From positions 1,736,001-1,800,000 of the forward strand of contig CBDCBG010000006.1 of assembly GCA_965214325.1 (NCBI GenBank): 64,000 nt of DNA, read 5' to 3'. The notes beneath the pieces were generated by a model. That model was not told the DNA's origin and searched no databases. It was given only the letters and a program-made list of their open reading frames with translations. This stretch comes from JAJEFO01 sp965214325 (GTDB lineage: Bacteria; Pseudomonadota; Alphaproteobacteria; Rhodobacterales; Rhodobacteraceae). The position numbers and the translations under genes were made by a program. Shown here piece after piece: positions 60,543-64,000 of this stretch; position 1 is the stretch's first letter; the number at the start of each line of letters is the position of its first letter.

Positions 60543-60677
60543 ATGTTTCGTCTTCTGAAACTCGTGCTCATTGCGCTCATCCTTCTCGGCGGCGCAGTGA
60601 TTGTCTACGCATATGTGGGCGACCTGCGTCCGAAACAGGTCAATGTCAGCGCCCCGGTGGAACTGGATGCAAGCTAG
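60543..60677 (+). CDS. Small single-pass membrane protein
   Basis: A 44-residue peptide, MFRLLKLVLIALILLGGAVI followed by VYAYVGDLRPKQVNVSAPVELDAS. One membrane helix occupies residues 4-25 and the C-terminus would be periplasmic. Similar short proteins occur between aroKB and xerD in other Rhodobacterales as far as I recall. Its last 11 bases overlap the start of the next gene, so the two are coupled. Function unknown. Confidence 0.65.
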   Translation: MFRLLKLVLIALILLGGAVIVYAYVGDLRPKQVNVSAPVELDAS

Positions 60678-62214
60678 TTCAGGTCTCAGTCTGCTGGCAT
60701 GCGGCCTTGCCGTCTCGAATTTGCTGCTTGCTGCAGCATGGGCAGGCGACCAACCGCTCTCGGCTATTGGCTGGCTATCGAACTCCGTCGCACTGCCGCA
60801 AGCCGAACCCACTCCGAAAGACATGGCTCCGCTCGCGGCGCTGCCGTCGGAGATCGCTGTACTGCCTCTCGACGGGAACACGCCGGACGGAGCGGGACTG
60901 CAACCCGCGGAACAGCTCGGACTGGATCCGCACCTGTGGGGTCGAAGCTCGGCCGCCGATCTGGCGCGCGCCCTCTCGACCCTTCCCGACGGCGCCAATG
61001 CTCCACCCGTGCTCAATCGCTTTCTGCGCGACCTGCTGATCGGCAAGTTCGACCCCCCGATAGACGCCGCCATCGACGACAGGTTCTTTCTTGCGCGGAT
61101 CGACCGACTCCTGTCCATGGGCCACCTGCAGGAAGCCTATGAACTCATTCGCCTGGTCGGTCCGGAGGAATCACGGCGCTTTCGCCGCGCCTTCGACATT
61201 TCCCTGCTGATGGGAACCGAAACCGAGGCCTGCCGCATCATCGAGAATGCCCCGGACATTTCACCGACCTATCCGGCGCGGATCTTTTGCCTTGCCCGGC
61301 TGGGAAACTGGGACGTCGCAGCGCTCACGCTCGGAAGTGCGGAGGCGCTTGGGATCCTGACGCCCGAGGAGGAACGGCTTCTGCTGCACTTTCTTGATCC
61401 CGATCTTTTCGAAAGCGACTCCCTTCCCGCACCGCCAAGACTCCCGTCGCCTCTGCAATTTCGGCTGTTCGAGGCCGTGGGCGAACGCATCCCGACAGAG
61501 CATTTGCCGGTCGCCTTTGCTGTTGCAGACCTCTCCAGCACGGCCGGATGGAAGGCACGGCTTCGCGCAGCAGAGCGCCTCGCGGCTGCCGACGCATTGC
61601 CGATCACGCGGTTGCTCGACGTCTATGCGGAAGGGAAGCCAGCCGCGTCCGGCAACAATTGGGAACGTGTCGGCGCAATCGGGTCCCTGGTGACCGCCTT
61701 GGAGACCAAGGACGGCGATCTCGTGAGTTCAACCCTCGCGCCGGCATGGCAGGCGGCAAGGTCCGGAGGCTACCAAAAGGCGTTCGCAAAATGGGTTGCC
61801 GCACACCTTGAAGGACTGGACCTGTCGGACCCGGCAATGAGCGTTGCCTTTGAAATCGCGCTGCTGGCGGAGGATGCAAGGCTCGCGGAACACTTTGTCG
61901 GCGACAGCAGCGAAAGCCGGTTTCTCCTTGCCATTGCACAGGGGCATCGCGGCGCCCTTCCAGGTCCGAACATGCTTTCACAAGCGGTCGTCCGCGGTCT
62001 CGCGGCACATGGCCCGAGCCCCGCCTACCGCATGTTGATCGAGGGCGAACGCGGAGGAGAGGCCCTCTTTCGTGCACTTCTGCATCTCATGGACGGGACG
62101 GCGGGCAACCCACATGCCACGCAACAGTCCCTCATGCTGCTGCGATCTCTTGGGCTGGAACCCTTGGCCCGACAGGTCGCGGTCGAACTGGTTCTGGAAC
62201 ACGGCAGGGCATGA
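60667..62214 (+). CDS. Conserved exported helical-repeat protein of unknown function
   Basis: A 515-residue protein with an N-terminal signal sequence (MQASSGLSLLACGLAVSNLLLAAAWAGDQ). The rest is rich in alanine, leucine and charged residues in helix-turn-helix alternation (for example FFLARIDRLLSMGHLQEAYELIRLVGPEESRRFRRAFDISLLMG), which suggests TPR- or SEL1-like helical repeats without clear motifs. It overlaps the small membrane protein gene upstream and xerD downstream (ATGA), so the three form one operon. I do not know its function; the location suggests an envelope role. Confidence 0.75.
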   Translation: MQASSGLSLLACGLAVSNLLLAAAWAGDQPLSAIGWLSNSVALPQAEPTPKDMAPLAALPSEIAVLPLDGNTPDGAGLQPAEQLGLDPHLWGRSSAADLARALSTLPDGANAPPVLNRFLRDLLIGKFDPPIDAAIDDRFFLARIDRLLSMGHLQEAYELIRLVGPEESRRFRRAFDISLLMGTETEACRIIENAPDISPTYPARIFCLARLGNWDVAALTLGSAEALGILTPEEERLLLHFLDPDLFESDSLPAPPRLPSPLQFRLFEAVGERIPTEHLPVAFAVADLSSTAGWKARLRAAERLAAADALPITRLLDVYAEGKPAASGNNWERVGAIGSLVTALETKDGDLVSSTLAPAWQAARSGGYQKAFAKWVAAHLEGLDLSDPAMSVAFEIALLAEDARLAEHFVGDSSESRFLLAIAQGHRGALPGPNMLSQAVVRGLAAHGPSPAYRMLIEGERGGEALFRALLHLMDGTAGNPHATQQSLMLLRSLGLEPLARQVAVELVLEHGRA

Positions 62215-63137
62215 ACGAATCAGAGCGCATTGCGACCTTTCTCGACGCCCAGGTCGCCGAGCACAATGCTTCCCAGAATACGCAAGTGGCCTATGCTAGG
62301 GACCTGAAGGACTTTCTGGGATGGCTGCGGGCGGAAAAATCCGGGCTCCTGAACGTCACCCAGACGGGAATCGAGGATTACCTGATTTGCCTTGACGCAT
62401 CCGGGTTGGCGCGGTCAACCCGAGTACGGCGCCTCGCTGCCATTCGGCAATTCTATCGCTTTGCCTTCGAATCGGGATGGCGCCGCGACAACCCTGCGAT
62501 CCGGGTAAAGGGGGCCGCCACTGGAAGGCGCCTGCCAGGCACCTTGTCCGAAGGCGAGGTTGAACGCCTGCTTGAAGCCGCGTGCCGGACAGGACGCGAA
62601 AGCGACCGGCTTCGGAATGCCTGCCTGATGGAGGTTCTCTATGCGACGGGCGCAAGGGTGAGCGAACTGGTGTCGCTGCCCGTCGCTGCCGTGCGAGGGG
62701 ATCCGAGAGTGCTCCTCATGCGTGGCAAGGGAGGCAAGGAGCGGATCTTGCCGCTCTCCGAACCAGCCCGTCTAGCGCTGTTTGCCTGGCTTGAAAGACG
62801 GGACGACCTGGAAGAGGTTGCCGGCAAGGAAAGAGGCATTCCGCACTCGCGGTATCTCTTTCCGTCGCGCGGCAAGTCCGGACATCTGACGCGACACAGG
62901 TTCTACCAATTGATCAAGGAACTTGCCGTTGCGGCAGGCATCTCGCCAAGCAAGGTCACTCCGCACACCCTGAGACACGCCTTTGCCACGCACCTGCTTG
63001 CAGGGGGCGCCGACCTTCGCGCCATCCAAACCCTCCTGGGCCATTCGGACATCGCCACCACCGAGATATACACGCACGTTCTTGAAGAGCGTCTCAAGGA
63101 TCTCGTTCTGGAACATCACCCTCTCGCGAAAGAGTGA
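62211..63137 (+). CDS. xerD: Site-specific tyrosine recombinase XerD
   Basis: A 308-residue recombinase acting at dif to resolve chromosome dimers with XerC. Catalytic residues are R149 (ATGARVSELVSL), K173 (MRGKGGKERILPL), H252 and R255 (TPHTLRHAFATHLL), H278 (LLGHSDIATT) and nucleophile Y287 (TEIYTHV). It is intact, in contrast to the broken integrase at 180-605, and its position next to aroKB is conserved, so it is the host XerD rather than a phage integrase. Confidence 0.93.
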   Translation: MNESERIATFLDAQVAEHNASQNTQVAYARDLKDFLGWLRAEKSGLLNVTQTGIEDYLICLDASGLARSTRVRRLAAIRQFYRFAFESGWRRDNPAIRVKGAATGRRLPGTLSEGEVERLLEAACRTGRESDRLRNACLMEVLYATGARVSELVSLPVAAVRGDPRVLLMRGKGGKERILPLSEPARLALFAWLERRDDLEEVAGKERGIPHSRYLFPSRGKSGHLTRHRFYQLIKELAVAAGISPSKVTPHTLRHAFATHLLAGGADLRAIQTLLGHSDIATTEIYTHVLEERLKDLVLEHHPLAKE

Positions 63138-63175
63138 ATCCGCCCGGCATCTCCCGCCGGTGCGCGGACGGATTC
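63136..63175 (+). terminator. Compound hairpin after xerD
   Basis: GAATCCG (63136-63142, overlapping the stop codon) pairs with CGGATTC (63169-63175), enclosing a second stem CCGGC/GCCGG (63144-63148, 63156-63160). No T-run follows, so termination is possible but unproven. Confidence 0.35.
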
Positions 63176-63349
63176 GGTCATGGAACGCGATGATCCCGGC
63201 CACGCCGACCGGGACTTCCCATGGAGATACATCGTTGGGGAATTATATTCGTGAGTGACCATCAGGCCATCCTCGCACCGATTTCACGGGTCGTCGAAGC
63301 AGCCAACGCCTACGCTTCTCGACGTGCAGATGCGCCAGTCCCGGACGCC

Positions 63350-64000
63350 TTCCGTAATGGGGCCCCCCACGTCAAGCACGGCGTCCTGCGCATGAGCGGC
63401 CATGACGCCCGAACCTGACAACGCAATCCCGTCGCCGGCGGCAAGTTTCGCGGCGTTGGGGCCGGGAGCGGCGTTGACCTGAAGTTCTTGGGGAGTTTTC
63501 AGGATTTTTGTTTCCCGTCAACGGGATGCCCATGAACGGGATGTCAGTCTCTGCCTACATCCTGGCGTTTCGCTACATTTTCGCGATGTCCTTCAGCAGC
63601 GTCAGCGCCCTCTCCTGTTCGGCGTCGGGCCGGGTCGTCACCTCGATCATGGTCTCCGCCTTCCCGCCGCCCGGGCGCGGGACCGCGTGGGTTGAGCGGA
63701 CGATGGTTGACAGGCTGTCGAGAAGGGTACGGAAGCCGTGAACGCCGCTGCCGTCCGGCAGGGTGTGGGCATGGACCTTCGCCAGCGCCGCGTCCGGGCG
63801 CCGTGCGGGCAGGACCGGATCCCTGGTCCCGTCGGGTTCGGTGTCGGTGTGGCACAAGGGGGCCCACGCCTTCCGCATGTGCCATTCGACGAGGCATGCG
63901 AGCATGCAGATGAAGAAGCGGGCGCGGACCCGGTGCTCGAGGCGGTGCCGGACCGGCCGGACCTGCAGGTCGCTCTGCTTCAGGCATCGGAATGCACGCT
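63350..64000 (-). mobile_element. IS1634-family element, 3' part (runs off the window)
   Basis: The element's end is placed at 63350 (TTCCGTAATGGGGCC read inward), because the 129 bases to 63478 recur in inverse orientation at 12312-12440, where they also border unrelated DNA. A transposase gene of the IS1634 type follows on the minus strand from 63573. The other end lies beyond the window, so no target duplication can be checked. Confidence 0.65.
63573..64000 (-). CDS. IS1634-family transposase, C-terminal part
   Basis: Partial gene; about 142 residues are in the window and the start lies beyond 64000. The frame reads RAFRCLKQSDLQVRPVRHRL, EHRVRARFFICMLACLVEWHMRKAWAPL, AALAKVHAHTLPDGSGVHGFRTLLDSLSTIVR and ends LTLLKDIAKM. 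This matches the C-terminal region of IS1634 (IS4-superfamily) transposases, including the conserved YYVEWHMR-like segment. No frame break is seen in this part. Confidence 0.85.
   Translation of the reverse strand, partial: RAFRCLKQSDLQVRPVRHRLEHRVRARFFICMLACLVEWHMRKAWAPLCHTDTEPDGTRDPVLPARRPDAALAKVHAHTLPDGSGVHGFRTLLDSLSTIVRSTHAVPRPGGGKAETMIEVTTRPDAEQERALTLLKDIAKM

Noticed and set aside
1..64000. CRISPR arrays, rRNA operons, prophage structural genes
   Set aside because: No regularly spaced repeats of 25-40 bases, no rRNA-like sequence and no capsid, tail or terminase genes were seen.

Overview
The window looks like a GC-rich chromosome segment from an alphaproteobacterium of the Rhodobacterales (Roseobacter-type). 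This rests on gene content and order: a DMSP demethylation cluster of the Ruegeria kind, a fused sulfate adenylyltransferase/APS kinase, the run ybjN-ubiK-lgt-midA-pgeF-lrp-trxB, a complete mreBCD-mrdAB block, tolQRAB-pal-cpoB-tilS beside ftsH, ruvCAB, and aroK-aroB next to xerD. Assignments come from reading protein motifs and from memory of the families; no database search was run.

Layout. 1-1200 is decayed DNA: a fragment of nhaA fused to a broken tyrosine recombinase. 1377-5285 is a dimethylsulfoniopropionate (DMSP) demethylation cluster, dmdD-dmdB-dmdA, preceded by what looks like a short remnant of the acyl-CoA dehydrogenase gene dmdC. Intact nhaA follows at 5429-6727, so the dmd genes lie between two direct copies of nhaA sequence. 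Then come an ArsR-type regulator with an ArsP-like permease and a frameshifted 2-hydroxyacid dehydrogenase. 9541-13324 is a nested transposon graveyard: an IS66-family element with an exact 8-bp target duplication, carrying a DNA adenine methylase remnant and split by the two ends of a second element (probably IS1634 family) that flank a broken IS110-family transposase gene.

13471-44416 is mostly housekeeping. It holds a uracil-DNA glycosylase-like gene, ghrA, the cell-shape operon (mreB, mreC, mreD, PBP2, RodA), csaA-proC, lipoprotein and redox genes, sat-cysC, aroA (class II type), trmB, pdeM, a FitAB/VapBC-type toxin-antitoxin pair, folD, a MOSC protein, ftsH, tilS and the Tol-Pal system. 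An intact ISKra4-type element (44516-46272, exact 8-bp duplication) has separated ybgC from tolQ. ruvCAB, a DUF1127 gene with a textbook terminator, and a GMC oxidoreductase/SDR/sulfatase group follow. At 55894-58483 there are two group II introns head to tail on the minus strand, one with a reverse transcriptase and one that has lost it. The window ends with aroKB, two poorly known secreted or membrane proteins, xerD, and the 3' part of an IS1634-type transposase whose terminal 129 bases also occur, inverted, at 12312-12440.

How the genes fit together: DmdA passes a methyl group from DMSP to tetrahydrofolate, and DmdB and DmdD carry the remaining methylmercaptopropionate through CoA-linked steps. 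The acyl-CoA dehydrogenase step (DmdC) appears broken here, so either the pathway is incomplete or dmdC lies elsewhere. FolD (one-carbon folate pool) and Sat/CysC (sulfate activation) are metabolically related neighbours. The mixture of intact core genes, recent insertions and broken accessory genes suggests a genome under active insertion-sequence expansion and decay, as seen in some host-associated Rhodobacterales; that last point is inference.
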